Shown here piece by piece: positions 33,658-44,835 of a stretch of DNA of 64,000 bases; position 1 is the first letter of the stretch; each line of letters opens with the position of its first letter. A program made the translations under genes and the position numbers. The DNA comes from Micrasema longulum (Eukaryota; Arthropoda; Insecta; Trichoptera; Brachycentridae): positions 62,001 through 126,000 of the forward strand of contig JAGVSM010000505.1 in NCBI GenBank assembly GCA_022494885.1, read 5' to 3'. Under the pieces are notes generated by a model. That model worked only from the letters and a program-made list of their open reading frames with translations, ran no database searches and was not told the origin of the DNA.

Positions 33658-34376
33658 ATATAATAATAATAATAATAATAAATTTCGACAATTTTTATAG
33701 CGCCGTTTTCGTGAGTAATCACTTCAAGGGCGCTGTACATTATACTTAAACAAAAAAATAAGGTCTATCTACAGGCTAACTCCTAATTACTATTTACTAA
33801 CAGACAAATTTTACAAATCACGTAATACACATAATATGGTACTTCTAACAATAACATCCAAAAAGTAGCACTTTTAGTGTCAGGAAACGATTTCACAAAT
33901 AAACAAATTTTTAATTTTTTCCTGAAAAGGGATTCAGTTTCACAATTTCGAACTTCTGAAGGCAGAGCATTCCAAGCCAAAGGCCCGGCTATTGCAAAAG
34001 CCCTATCGCCAAATTTGGAACTCTGGTTGCGTGAATGAGGTTGTATCACCTTCCCTACAGCAGAACAGGAGGCTGAGCGGAGAGTGAGGCGCCTATCTGC
34101 CAGCTCGTCCGGAACGCAGAGTTTCTTAAGGTATTGAGGAGCAGTGTTATGCATCGCCTTGTTCATTAACCAACACAGCTTGTAGTCGATCCTCTCTGGA
34201 AAACGTAACCAGTGAAGACTTTGAAGCAACGGTGTAATGTGATGGTACTTTGATACACCAAATATTAACCTGGCAGCTGCATTCAGAATGGACTGCAATC
34301 GCTCCATTTTATATTTAGGTAAGCCAGCATATATTCCATTGCAATAATCGACTCTTGATACCACAAATGCGTTCAC
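33658..34376 (-). pseudogene. CR1-like LINE C-terminus (family A), long intact frame
   Basis: A 197-codon frame encodes NAFVVSRVDYCNGIYAGLPK, then MERLQSILNAAARLIFGVSK, HHITPLLQSLHWLRFPERID, RRLTLRSASCSAVG and GDRAFAIAGPLAWNALPSEV, ending LFRKKLKICLF. This is the standard post-reverse-transcriptase tail of CR1/L2-like LINEs. The 3'-UTR has an agcgcc...ggcgct hairpin (about 33698-33734) and ends in a TTA microsatellite at 33660-33680. The frame is undamaged, so the copy is relatively young, but it is 5'-truncated. Confidence 0.85.
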
Positions 34377-34671
34377 TAAAAGACGGGCCGCCTCTTAGGT
34401 AAATGTTTTCGGATACACTTAATTTGCCTTAGCTTGTAAAAACAAGCACTGACTTATATTACTCTATATACGCACGCACTCATTTAAGAATTTACCATAA
34501 TTTAATAAGTAAAATTATTATTTTAAAACCTCGCTCGTCTGTCTTTCAACCATATCTTTATTATGTGATATAATAATTGTTGGCAGTGTGTTTCTAGGAA
34601 ATAAAATAAATAATTAACGTTTTCATTCCGCTAAGCTCAGAATCTCAGGTGTGCCACTGAACATCCTTGAT

Positions 34672-34806
34672 TTATTCGATAACAAGTTGTTTCATTCGAT
34701 CACTGAATCAAATTTAACTATAATCATCTCTCTCCCTTTTCCATTCCAGCCTAGTCCAATTTCGGTCCCTCTCTTATACCAATGATCCTGTTTGTTCTAT
34801 TATATT
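34672..34806 (+). repeat. LINE family D 3'-terminal fragment
   Basis: tttcattcgatcactgaatc and the downstream ctctctccc tract match 38540-38590 and 53040-53100. Confidence 0.55.
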
Positions 34807-35170
34807 TTACTCTAACAAACTATAAACAATAATAAAAATAATGTAACCTCACTGGGGTTACCCGTGCCAAGGACACTTAACAATATACTTTTTTGAAATG
34901 CTTTTACATTTGAGAATTAAAAAAAGAAGACTAACTTAATAAACAGAGATAATCAACAAAATATTCAGACTGTTTTAAAAACTAGGTATATATGTACATT
35001 TATATTATTTATATTAAAAAACGCACAATGAGAATAACTAAAACTTAACATAAGCTATACACTTGCAGAGCAGTTGATTCAATATTGGTTTGGGCGAATG
35101 AGACAATCCATTTTATTTCTACCTTGCTCCACTATCCATTTTTTATAGCCTTTTTAAACATTTTCTCGTT
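34807..35170 (+). repeat. Repeat U1, copy 1
   Basis: About 360 bp closely matching 37557-37912. Shared blocks include taacctcactggggttaccc (variant), aagactaacttaataaacag and caatattggtttgggcgaat. No ORF or terminal repeat, so the class is unknown. Confidence 0.68.
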
Positions 35171-35204
35171 ACTAATTATAGTCAATTATTTTACTGTAAT
35201 GATT

Positions 35205-35372
35205 TATTAACATATTACAACATAGATGAAAAACATTTTAGAGAAAGAAATGTAGAAAGTCTAGGCATCCACAGGGCTTGCGACCAGTCATTGGCTGGTT
35301 TAAGTGGCCATTCTGTGTAATATTCACCATTCTGCCTATATTTGAATATCTATATTCCTTCGATTCTTCCAT
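35205..35372 (+). repeat. FB repeat fragment, copy 8 (A-B start)
   Basis: Contains acatattacaacatagatga, the attggctggtttaagtggcc block and ctgcctatatttgaatatct. It abuts the family B LINE at 35372. Confidence 0.65.
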
Positions 35373-35760
35373 TCCAGCAGTGATAAATCATCTCCCATCC
35401 ACCATCAAAGATGTTCCTTCGCGGAGCCTGTATCCGCTAGAGGATGCGTCCCCGGGTGGTGGATAAGGGAACAATCGGCAGATATGCAGGGTAGGAGGGA
35501 AATAAAATACCTCCCGGGAACCAAACAGGCAGTAGCGTCTGACCCACATTGGGCGGCTACAAACAGCGTCTGCTCCCTATGTTAAGGGCGGCTGAATCCA
35601 AACTTACCAACACGTCTGGTAAGCGTGGTGTGTTAATACCAAAAACCTCCAAACAAAACGAAATTAGCTCGAATCTTACTACAGTATATCTGTTTAAATC
35701 ACGTCTGAAGAAACATCTACTTTCTCTTCCTTAATCTCTCCTCTTTTCCTCTTTCCTCTT
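35372..35760 (+). pseudogene. LINE family B C-terminus interrupted by a 260-bp GC-rich insert
   Basis: The left part encodes NHLPSTIKDV and the right part VYLFKSRLKKHLLSLP and a stop, then a pyrimidine-rich 3'-UTR. Aligned with the uninterrupted family B copy at 10930-11370, the coding sequence breaks exactly after aagatgtt at 35415 and resumes at 35676. Confidence 0.72.
35416..35675 (+). mobile_element. 260-bp GC-rich insert of unknown class
   Basis: It is bounded precisely by the LINE it interrupts. The sequence is GC-rich, with ggatgcgtccccgggtggtg and ctcccgggaaccaaacaggc blocks, unlike its surroundings. No terminal inverted repeat and no convincing tRNA A/B box were seen. The flanks share only TT. 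It could be a retrotransposon 5'-UTR fragment or an unusual SINE. Confidence 0.55.
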
Positions 35761-36249
35761 TTTTCCTTTTTCCCATTGAGTAATAGTATTGATTTTAGGT
35801 AATTTATAAACAAATACGTCTATTTCAATTTTTATATATCTTTAGCTTTTTAATCTTCATTTTCTATTGAATATGTTTTGTAACTTGAATGATAAAACTA
35901 TTATTTTATTGGTTGGTTGGAAGAAATTGCCATTCGGCAATAAGCCCACTAATGTACAAAAAAACTTAATGTACAAAAAGTTAAATAAATAAATCCACCA
36001 AATAAACGCTGCTCTGTAACTCTGAAACAGAAAGTATCCAGAAGAATACTAAAAACCATAATACAGTGTAAAGAGTAAAAAAGTATACTCTTAATATAAA
36101 AATCAAATACTGATTTGATACTACTGAACATTATAGTTTGTTTTTACAATATAAAAACAAAAACTACTGTGACAGCTTCGTATTGTTAGGGCATGTTCAA
36201 ACAAATTGAAAATGGATTGAAAGCTATGTATATAATTCTATGTACTTAA

Positions 36250-36372
36250 ATAATTTTTTATTTAATAGCATAATTATACATTTTTACAATTTAAAAAAAA
36301 TTTCACTTGTTATATTTTTAATAAAACTAAAATCCCACCAAGCCACTTTTTGTAGCTTGTTGGTGAATTGAA
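36250..36372 (-). repeat. LINE family C 3'-UTR fragment
   Basis: About 120 bp almost identical to 31790-31895: agcataattatacattttta, then accaagccactttttgtagc. 5'-truncated. Confidence 0.75.
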
Positions 36373-36559
36373 TCTTATTAAGTATGGCATGTACAGTAAT
36401 CATAATTGTGGGAAAAACCAATAGCTAACCGTTAATTATTTTTTCCCGAAATCCCCCAATACCTATCAAACACTTAACCTTGCCCTTAATTATTGTTTTT
36501 TCCCACAGTTGTAATTACTGTACATATACAGTAAGTTTTTACGAATACCAGTAAGTTTA

Positions 36560-36690
36560 GTAAACAATTCATTTATTTATTTACATACATTAGTTTATTG
36601 GACATTATTTGAAACATAAGTCCCAACTCCATGGGACTTAAAGTCGTGTGTTGAGATGGGGCGAGCAATTAGTTGACACAGACACATGAG
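36560..36690 (-). repeat. LINE family F 3'-UTR fragment
   Basis: aagtcccaactccatgggac and gacacagacacatgagtat match the family F element at 49915-50335. Confidence 0.65.
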
Positions 36691-36694
36691 TATA

Positions 36695-37120
36695 TCACAA
36701 TGTTTTGAGTATGTCCAAATTTTTGCCGACAAGCTGGATTTCCTGTTTGCGCCTAGCTTAGACTTCCATATTCCCTTCTCAAAAATTTTTCCCCTATCTG
36801 TTGCTACAAATTATGATCTAAATAACTCCTTAGAAAGGAAATTCAGCCTGTCTGGAAAAATTTGGACGTACTCAAAACACTGTTGATTAAAATTAGTGGC
36901 ATAAGAAGTGTAAAAATTGAAAATTTGTTTTTAGGCGTTGCCAAGAAGGTGAATTGGTTCAGCCGGATGAATCTCACCCGCATGATAAAGGTTTCAGATT
37001 TTTTACTTTAAAAAAGCCAACAGATGGAAGAGTTAAGGAACTATCGATGTTTGAAGGTAGGCAGAATGGCGAATGTTACACAGTGTGTAAAGTGGCCACT
37101 TAAACCAGCCAATGACACAT
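36695..37120 (-). repeat. FB repeat, copy 9 (full permuted unit)
   Basis: On the minus strand the order is A start, B, C, A end: ggccacttaaaccagccaat at the right, ggcgttgccaagaaggtgaa in B, cctgtctggaaaaatttgga in C, and tagacttccatattcccttc at the left. A short forward C piece precedes it. This copy shows that A follows C directly, so the unit is circularly permuted. Confidence 0.7.
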
Positions 37121-37329
37121 TTAGAATATATATTATTTAAGATATATGTATGAATGTATATTCACTTCTGGATATCAATCTATCTTAAAAATCGATTGGC
37201 GGTATCTTGTTATAGTATAAGTTTGAATTGAGGAATCAAATCGAATCCGTTTTATTTCTGCTCTATTTAGTAGACCCATAAATTCGCGGTACAAAAATAA
37301 GCTTCCAGCGAGTTTTGTACTCTCGTACT

Positions 37330-37470
37330 AAGGTTCACGTAAGCGTTTGTAAAATCGATACTTAACCCCCTCCCTCTTCGTTTTCCCACCCCATGCATTC
37401 CCCTACCCCTCCCTACTCTTATCCCTCCCCGGCGCCCTTTGACTACGTCACCATTCCCCTCGTAAGACCA
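37330..37470 (+). other. Pyrimidine-rich tract
   Basis: About 120 bp with C/T runs (cccaccccatgcattcccct and ccctccctactcttatccct). It stands out from the AT-rich surroundings. No gene is associated. Confidence 0.5.
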
Positions 37471-37556
37471 GTTGGGACATACGAGTCGATTTTCTTTTAG
37501 AAAACAGCAAACTTATATTTATTATCTAAATAAGGTTTATTTATTTATATTTTTCT

Positions 37557-37912
37557 CTTACAAACTATAAGTAATAATAAAAATAATGTGACCTCACTGG
37601 GAGTACTCGTGTCGACGACACTTAACAATATACTTTTTTTTTAAATGTTTTTTCATTTGAGAATAAACAAAGAAGACTAACTTCATAAACAGAGATAATT
37701 AACAAAATATTCTGACAATTTTAAACACTACGTATTTATGTACATCTATATTATTCAAATTTTAAAACGCACAATGAAAATAACAAAAACCTAACATAAG
37801 CTATACAATTGTGGAGCAGTCAATTCAATATTGGTTTGGGCGAATAAGACAATCCATTTTATTTCTACCTAGCTCCACTTTCATTTTTTTATAGCCTTTT
37901 TAAACATTTTTT
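37557..37912 (+). repeat. Repeat U1, copy 2
   Basis: Second near-complete copy with the same orientation and boundaries as 34807-35170, ending at tttatagcctttttaaacat. Confidence 0.68.
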
Positions 37913-38309
37913 CTTTCTTTTTGTATTTATAATTTACCCGCATATTTTTGAAATTAGTCAATAAATGTCGTTCAGCAATAAGATTTTTCCGGAAGGAATG
38001 ATGTATTTTTTAGGGATAAAAAGCAGTCTGTATCGATTGCCGGTCCTTCAAATATTGCTATGACGATTCGCCAGTCTATGGCGAATTAGCATCTTATTCT
38101 GTTTTAGTACTAATTATTTTTTAAGAATTTTCCCGAGTGAGTGAATTTTTTTTGGGGTTAAAAGTACCTTATGACAGTTATTCTTATGCAAAAAAATCAC
38201 TCCCATCGGTCTCTCCGCTGTGACGTGAAAGAAACATAAACAAACAAACAAGCACATTTTCACATTTATAATATTATATAGCAGGTGAAATCATTCAATT
38301 AGATGAATC

Positions 38310-38745
38310 TCTAAATTTGTTGCAACAGAGAGGGTAAATATTTTTGAGAAGAGAATATCGTAGTCTAGGCATATACAAGGCCTTTGACTTAAGGTAATGT
38401 AGATCTTTAATCATAGGCAGAATTGTGAATGTTGCAGTGTGCAAAGCGGCCACTTAAAGCAGCCAGTGACAGGTCAGAAGCCATGTAGAAGCTTATACTT
38501 CTATATTTTATTTTGATAGCAAGTTGTCTTCTTTCAAACGATCACTGAATCAAATTCAATTATAACACCTCTCTCCCGCTACCACTCCCACAAAGTCTAC
38601 TATAAACCATTGAGTCTTTCTAATTTTGTTATAATATTTTTTTATGTATAAATGTGTCCATAAAAATGCCCATTTGGCGTATATATAAATAAATAAATAT
38701 TACCTTCTCTTAAATTTTCTTCATCTCTGTTGTAATATGTTAATT
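38310..38745. repeat. FB repeat, copy 10, split by a LINE tail
   Basis: Forward A (aatttgttgcaacagagagg) and a short loop are followed by inverted A (cacttaaagcagccagtgac). The inverted arm breaks at about 38510 and resumes at 38700 (ttaccttctcttaaatttt), with a LINE 3' end between. Confidence 0.68.
38512..38698 (+). mobile_element. LINE family D 3' end inserted in FB copy 10
   Basis: Carries caaacgatcactgaatcaaa and the tail cccatttggcgtatatataa followed by AAATA repeats, matching the family D tail at 53030-53130 plus 53570-53650. ATATT occurs at both edges and could be the target duplication. Confidence 0.65.
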
Positions 38746-39104
38746 TATAATGTAAGTATGGTTACTGTGTTATCAGCGTTGCTAACTTCAGAACTTAGAA
38801 CAAGGTTACAAACTTTAGTTAAAGTGTCAAAGTAATTTTATACTAATGTAATCTTTATATGTTTGTATAGGTAATAAGATAAATGAATCATTATTTAAAT
38901 ATTTTTTTCGTACATTTTAAAGAAACTTTGCCATTTAATTTAATGTTCTTATTTTTACCGTGCGTAAAAAAAACATTATTTATTAACGAACTTAGTCCAT
39001 TAAAAAATGGCAAACACAAATCTTTATAATACATACAGGCACAATTTAATTAATATACAAATAAAGAAAATTAAATCTAGGACAAAAATGTTGAGTTAAG
39101 ATTT

Positions 39105-40250
39105 ATTTTTTTTATTTAAACAATATAATTATATATTTTTACAATTTTTAAAAATTTCAATTGTTATATTTTTACTAAAACTAAAATCCCACCAAGCCAC
39201 TTTCTGTAGCTTGTTGGTGGAGATTATATTCATACTAACATATATAATATAATCTACGTTTATAAAAACAATGAATAACAAATATACGAGTAAATTAATA
39301 GCCGGAAAGATCAGAATATACATTTACATTAGGTCAGGCCGATATTTTTTTTTTACGAATTTTGAAATGAAAGAGGTCTAAAAAGTTGCCTTTTGGATTA
39401 TTCGGAATGCGAAAAATATTTAAAAAAATATTTGACACTACTTTTGGCTCTCAACCAGAGCTTAAAGTTTTCAAAAAAGTCGTTTTTTGCGCTAAACCGG
39501 CTGTCATTTCGCATTTAAATAAGTAAATCAATCCAATAAAATTTTAAAACGTGCATTAAACCTTATTAAAAAATTATCTAAAGGTGTAAGTTGCACTTCG
39601 TTTTGTAATAAATAAGTAGCGTTGTTTAAATGAGCCATCGTTTTAGTTAATATTAGCCAGGCGCTCAACGGGATCAGTTCCGCGGAGTGATTTTTTTTTG
39701 CATTTCGGTAGTTTTAAAACATGTTCGAATTTGTAATGTGATTAAGTTATATCTTTACTAACAATAAAATAATTTTATCAACATAGATAATTAACAAAAT
39801 GTTCAGACAGTGATAACCTTCAAACCTCGGTTGAGGGCCAAAAGTAGTATGGAATATTTTTTTAAAATAATTTTTATGTTCAATGTAATCCAAAATGCAA
39901 CTTTTTAGACCCCTTTCAATTTGATGTCTAAAATAATAAAAAACTTCGTACATTATCGGCCCACTCTATTGTACATACAAATAATAATATATAAATTTAT
40001 TTCATAAATACAAGAAAATATATGAAAAATTAAAATATTTACACATAAGCTACTATTCATATAAAAACTTTTGATCGATTGGCCACTTTCTTATTTTGAT
40101 CTTGTTACAATGTGAGTTAAATTTAAGTTCTTTCGGCAATACATTTAAAATGCTAGGTACTACCAAACCATCATTATACGTGACGCGTGTATTATGGTTA
40201 TGTTTGAGAGGAAACATGAATGTATTACTATTAAATTGTTCTATTATATT
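39105..40250 (-). repeat. LINE family C 3' end, interrupted by a long-TIR element
   Basis: 39105-39330 matches the distal 3'-UTR of 31770-32390. The match resumes at 39968 and continues through the end of the coding region (about 40090-40245, with a deletion relative to the other copy). The 635 bp between is an unrelated inverted-repeat element. Confidence 0.72.
39332..39966. mobile_element. 635-bp long-TIR DNA element
   Basis: Arms of about 140 bp face each other. GGCCGATA starts the left arm, and its complement TATCGGCC closes the right arm. Both arms contain gtctaaaaagttgc.ttttgg and tactacttttggc/actacttttggc blocks. TA lies at each edge (39330-39331 and 39967-39968), suggesting a Tc1/mariner-like target. 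The centre has no transposase. The LINE it interrupts defines the boundaries. Confidence 0.75.
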
Positions 40251-40659
40251 ATCTTATCTTATTTCTCAAAATATTTTATTTTTATATTTAACACCCATTT
40301 ATAAACGTATTTATTGACTATCCGGTTTTACCGGAATTAGTGTGTATCCGTATACTCGATCGACAAACCTGCCGTAGATCTGCTTTGTATTCTGAAAGTT
40401 CTAGGACCAACTATCACATGCACTAGCCTATCCCCAGGCTGCACAGATATGGTAATCAGTATGAGGATAAGGCTGATATATCGACTGACGGCTGAACTTA
40501 CCAGTGTTAAATCGAGTTTGTTTTAATTCTTTTACTCTCAATATAATTCTTTGACTTTTCTCTATGCTTAAAAATGTTTTTTGTTAATTTATATTGCTTA
40601 TGCGTCTTTACTTGTTTACATTGCTATACTTAAGCAATTTGAATATTTTTCTATAAATT

Positions 40660-41075
40660 TTATGCTTGAATTTTTCTGAGTTCGCAAATCATGTGATCGA
40701 AAATAATCTTAATTTTTATAAAGACAGTGAAATTGAAATTTCTTCATGTAGCAAATAAAATATTCAAATTAGACAACTTGGAAATGTTAAAAAATAAAAA
40801 AGCGAATCATAATTAGAAAAAAATAATAAATAACCAAATAAACAATATTTCCTTTAGTCCATTTCTGTCTGGTTTTGAGCGGATCCATCTCACATTGCAA
40901 GACAAAGATACTTGATTTATTACTTCCATATACACTAACTGTAAGGAGGAAATCCTGCCTCTGCGAAAATTTGGACGTTCTTAAAACATTAGTGAATTCT
41001 AAGTAAGTTTAAGTCCTGTGATGTAGGATTTACCTCGAAACCGGTTGACGTATAACTAAAAATTATAGTGGTTTA
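40660..41075 (+). mobile_element. Penelope-like element 3' fragment
   Basis: The plus strand reads FSEFANHVIENNLNFYKDSE, matching the end of the GIY-YIG endonuclease encoded at 48740-49130, with stops. The downstream acctcgaaaccggttgacgt is the kind of sequence seen at the 3' end of Penelope elements. Confidence 0.6.
40935..41000 (-). repeat. FB repeat fragment, copy 11 (inverted C)
   Basis: Only an inverted C remnant remains: gaggaaatcctgcctctgcg, then tttggacgttcttaaaacat. Confidence 0.45.
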
Positions 41076-41079
41076 TACA

Positions 41080-42060
41080 AATTTTCAAACAAATAGTATA
41101 TTTTCTTATAAATTAATGCAATTTAAAACCAGAATAATTATTCACATCTGCAGGGATGTTTCTTTCTCGTCACTCGGTTAGTAGAAGCCTTCCGCGCGTA
41201 AAGCCTTTGAAAATTTTCAGTTTAAAATAATACCAGTAGTCTACCCCATCAAGAGGGTTGTCAAACCTCTCTCACTTAGAAAATTTCAATGGAAGTTTGA
41301 AATTCTTACAAAAATGCTAATCCAAAAAGACTCTGATGAAAGTTCAATGGCTTTTGAATGTGATTAAGTGAAAATTAAATTTTAACCAAGTCATCTCATT
41401 TTTAATGCCCGATAAAATTAAAATATATTTTAATAAATTATAGCTTATTTTTATATAGCATAAATAAAAATAAATAAAAAAAGGAATGTATTTAATACCC
41501 AATATTTAAAAAAAATATAAAAAAATATTTTATGTTCCACGAATTTTTTAAGTCAGATAGGTTAATTAGTATGTTGAAAATTTATTAACAACTCACTATG
41601 GAAATAAAAGACAAGTAATACTTTAATCCACCAATTTGGAATATCCAGTGTCCGGTTTTATCGCTTTCGTGACATTTTCAAGACTGTTATCTTTATTAAA
41701 AAATTCAATGTATTTATACAAAACAAAGGTAAGGATTTTCAAAATTATATGAGAGTAAAATATTTATTTTTATAAATCATAATTGACAGAAATCAAACTC
41801 ACGAAGGATGGGACAATTAAAATCAATGTTTATTTGATACATAAACTCATTAGAAATATCATTATGTCAACTCATAATTTAACCCGAAACACTTAGTTAA
41901 TGATCCTTAAGACAAAAATAATTTTACTTAATGTACTATTGACCTTGTACCATGAATTTTATATTTTTATAAGGACATTCAATCTATCTAATCTTCACAT
42001 TCGTTTAAAAATGCCCTACCAAGGCAAAACAATTGTCAAGAAGTTTTCGTTTTTAAATTT
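41080..42060. other. No recognised feature
   Basis: AT-rich sequence without ORF, repeat shared within the window, or hairpin that I could identify. Confidence 0.4.
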
Positions 42061-42117
42061 GTAAAAATAAAATAAAGTGTTCAGTAGACTCAAATCAGTG
42101 TTTGATTTCTTATATTA

Positions 42118-42215
42118 TAAATCTTACTTTCATGTTACAAAAATGATCACAATACCAATGCAGTGCTCTATGTACCATTATATGCGAAAAAGGAATGATT
42201 ACGATATGTTTATGT
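42118..42215 (+). mobile_element. SINE 3' fragment, copy 4
   Basis: Retains only the 3' body: cttactttcatgttacaaaa, then ccaatgcagtgctctatg and the ggaatgatta tail. It abuts a 50-bp repeat shared in reverse with 36090-36140. Confidence 0.6.
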
Positions 42216-42820
42216 ATATATATTTATATATATATTATGCACAGAAAATCAGAAATATATAGTATAAAAAACATTCAAACGTTTTATTATTTTTTTTTAG
42301 ATGATGTATTTACCCTTCAACATATGAACGAAATAATATTTTCCATGAAATATCATTCAGATTTTATGCATCTGAAAATGCTAAGAGCGGGGATAAATGA
42401 CTTTAGTATTGGTTAGCGCTTCTCGTAAAATTTAATCCCATTAAAAACGACCTGAAAAGCCGTTATTTCAGCCTCACATTTTGTGCTGAAAACCTGAAAC
42501 ACCGTCTCTTTCTTTGTCGCGTGAATTCACGGGCGGGAGAGAGCGGGGTGAGAAAAGCCTTTCAGAATAGAGGATTTCCGTCGTTCTCGCCTGAAAATGC
42601 AGCAGTTCTGAAACTTTAGGTAAACTAATACTGTCCACAAAACGGAGGGGACGTTATCCCACGTTTGGGAAACGTGTGACAACTTATGTAATTCGAGTAT
42701 ATCTAAACATTTTCCGTTCAGAAAAATTTGTTCGTAAATGTGTTTCAGAGAAGATAACTTGTAAAATAAGAAAATGCTCGAAAATTCGGAGTGGCTCATT
42801 TTTTGTAACTACACATATGA

Positions 42821-43168
42821 AGAAAGTATACCACTTATATAAGGCATTACGAGTAAAAGGCCCTTCCAAAAAACAATTAATCTGACATTTCATCAATTAA
42901 AGACATAATTTATTAAATTTTATTACCTAGAATCCTACAAATAAGGGTTAATTCTTCTTTTAGCTTTCCTGAAAAATTAATTATTTTTTCATGATCCTGT
43001 TTATATAATGAATTATTCAGGAAAGCTTAAAGAAGAATTAACCCTTATTTGTAGGATTCTAGGTAATAATATTTAATAAATTATGTCTTTAATTGATGAA
43101 ATGTCTGATTAATTGTTTTTTGAAGGGCCTTTTACTGGTAATGCCTTACATAAGTGGTATGCTTTCTT
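42821..43168. repeat. Large near-perfect hairpin, 153-bp arms
   Basis: The left arm 42821-42973 and right arm 43016-43168 are reverse complements with only a few differences; the spacer is 42 bp. Shared blocks include ttaacccttatttgtaggat and gacatttcatcaattaaaga. No ORF. It could be a foldback MITE or a source of double-stranded RNA if transcribed. Confidence 0.85.
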
Positions 43169-43179
43169 ATTTTTATTCT

Positions 43180-43640
43180 TAGAGGTGTGGGTCAGTGCTA
43201 TGCTCCTGACGACATTGCGACCTGTGAAGATCTATTATGACGAGTCCTCGTGAATAGTTCTCACCGTCCAAGCCTAGGTCTATAAAAAACCTTGCTACTG
43301 TGTGGAAGGCGAGAGTTTTCATTTCACTAAATCTCCCCCTCCAAGTCTAGATCCGTAAAGTTTTGGGATATTAGATAGAGGGCTAGTTCTTTAACATCCT
43401 GAGGTTTAAACAGTAGTTCCCCGAGGATGAGGCTTCTTTTGTGATGAAGTGATTTTTGTCAAAGCATCACATCCACATAGAATGTGTAAAGGTGTTTCCT
43501 CATCTGCCCTGCAGAACCTACATCTAGAAGTTTCGGAAAGGTTTTTTTCTTTTGAAATTTATATACAAACCCTTGCGGATTATTACATTCATTTCACAAA
43601 AATTGTACATAATTTTTTATATATACTCTGTTGTTGATAA
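43180..43640 (-). pseudogene. LINE family J C-terminal fragment with zinc knuckle
   Basis: The minus strand reads CRFCRADEETPLHILCGCDA near 43460-43530, a C..C......H....C motif that ends many Jockey/LOA/R1-type LINE proteins after the RNase H region. A 3'-terminal block (gtgggtcagtgctatgctcc) lies at 43189-43210. It abuts the right arm of the large hairpin. Confidence 0.65.
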
Positions 43641-44330
43641 TGATATTTTTTCCGCCTTTGAAAAGTTTGTCCGAGTCTTTTGTTTAGTTTTGTCTGGTAG
43701 TTTATTGTTTATTTTCAGTCCCTGATTTATTAGTCTCGATTGTCCTTGTCTTGTTTTGGAATAATATATGTGATATTGTTCTGATATTCTTGTATTATGT
43801 CCATGTTAATTTTTTTTTTCAAGTTTTAGTTCTTTGTCTACAACGATATTAGTGACTAACTTATGAATAAATTTTACAGATTTTAGTTAAAAAAGATCAT
43901 TAACATTTAATTGTTTTTTTTAAAGAGTTCTTTAGTTGGTGTTAGATAAAAGAGGTCATATACTAGCTTCAATATTATATTTTGCTGTCGTTGTAGTCTG
44001 TTTATGTCATTTTGGTTTCCTGTTCATTCTAGCAAGGCTCTAGTGATAACCTTAACTTGATTTCGCCTGAGCTTTATTAGGTCGAAGGCAAACTTTTGCG
44101 AGTAACCTTTAGGGGTATACATTTTTTTTTAATTTGGAAGGTGGCCACACCTAAGCATATTCTTATGTGTGTTCTTACAATAATTATATTGTACAAACAT
44201 AAATCTAATTTTTAATGGTGTAATAAATGTGTTTTAATTTTAAGTCTGAAATTTGATGTGATTTGAATGAGCCTTTGCCTAATTTATTACTATACAATTT
44301 CATTCAAATTTAGAACAAAAACGCCATTAT
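43640..44330 (-). pseudogene. LINE family K C-terminal fragment, copy 1
   Basis: Minus-strand match to 59800-60460, with agactcggacaaac and gactaacttatgaataaatt blocks, but with many frameshifts. The downstream part (about 44110-44330) is not recognised. Confidence 0.6.
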
Positions 44331-44835
44331 GTTTTTTTTAAATTTTTTTTATAGAGTCTTTATTCAATAAAATATACATATTATTACATTATAATACATT
44401 ATAAAGAAAACAAAGTATTAAGATATATTTTGTCCCGATAAACTATTCAATAATAGTTTGTCATCGGGTGCTCAGACATTAGTTTTAATTAATAATCAAA
44501 TAAGAAGAGTACAGACATAATACTGTATACGTATAAAATAATAAACATAAAAATAGTTTAAAGATTTTATTTTTTTTTTTTAAGTAAGAAAATAGAGTAA
44601 AATAATACAATTAAAATTAAAGAATAGTAATTCACTTAAATATATTTTAAATATAAGAAAAAAAAAATAATAGACACATATATAAATAGTGTGTGCTCAT
44701 AAATGTAATCAAAACAAGATAAAAAAATAAATTAAACAAGGTAAAGTAAATCTAGAATTTCAATTCATATCTACAGAAAAAAAAAAAAAAATTAGTAAGA
44801 AAATTAAAAGTACATATTAAAATTAAGATCTAACA
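44330..44835 (-). repeat. Putative LINE 3'-UTR with hairpin
   Basis: Begins with a T-run and tttattcaataaaatatac, suggesting an antisense AATAAA-type tail. At 44434-44468 cccgat and aactatt pair with aatagtt and atcggg across a short loop. There is no coding match; the class is uncertain. Confidence 0.4.

Noticed and set aside
33660..33680. CRISPR-like or satellite array
   Set aside because: It is a simple ATT microsatellite marking a LINE 3' end; no spaced direct repeats exist in the window.
33450..33740. 96-codon minus-strand frame containing a run of tyrosines
   Set aside because: The tyrosine run is a translated ATT/TTA microsatellite at the LINE tail; the remaining residues match nothing known.
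37330..37470. Promoter-like pyrimidine-rich tract
   Set aside because: No downstream gene, TATA or initiator context could be tied to it, so it is listed only as a composition anomaly.
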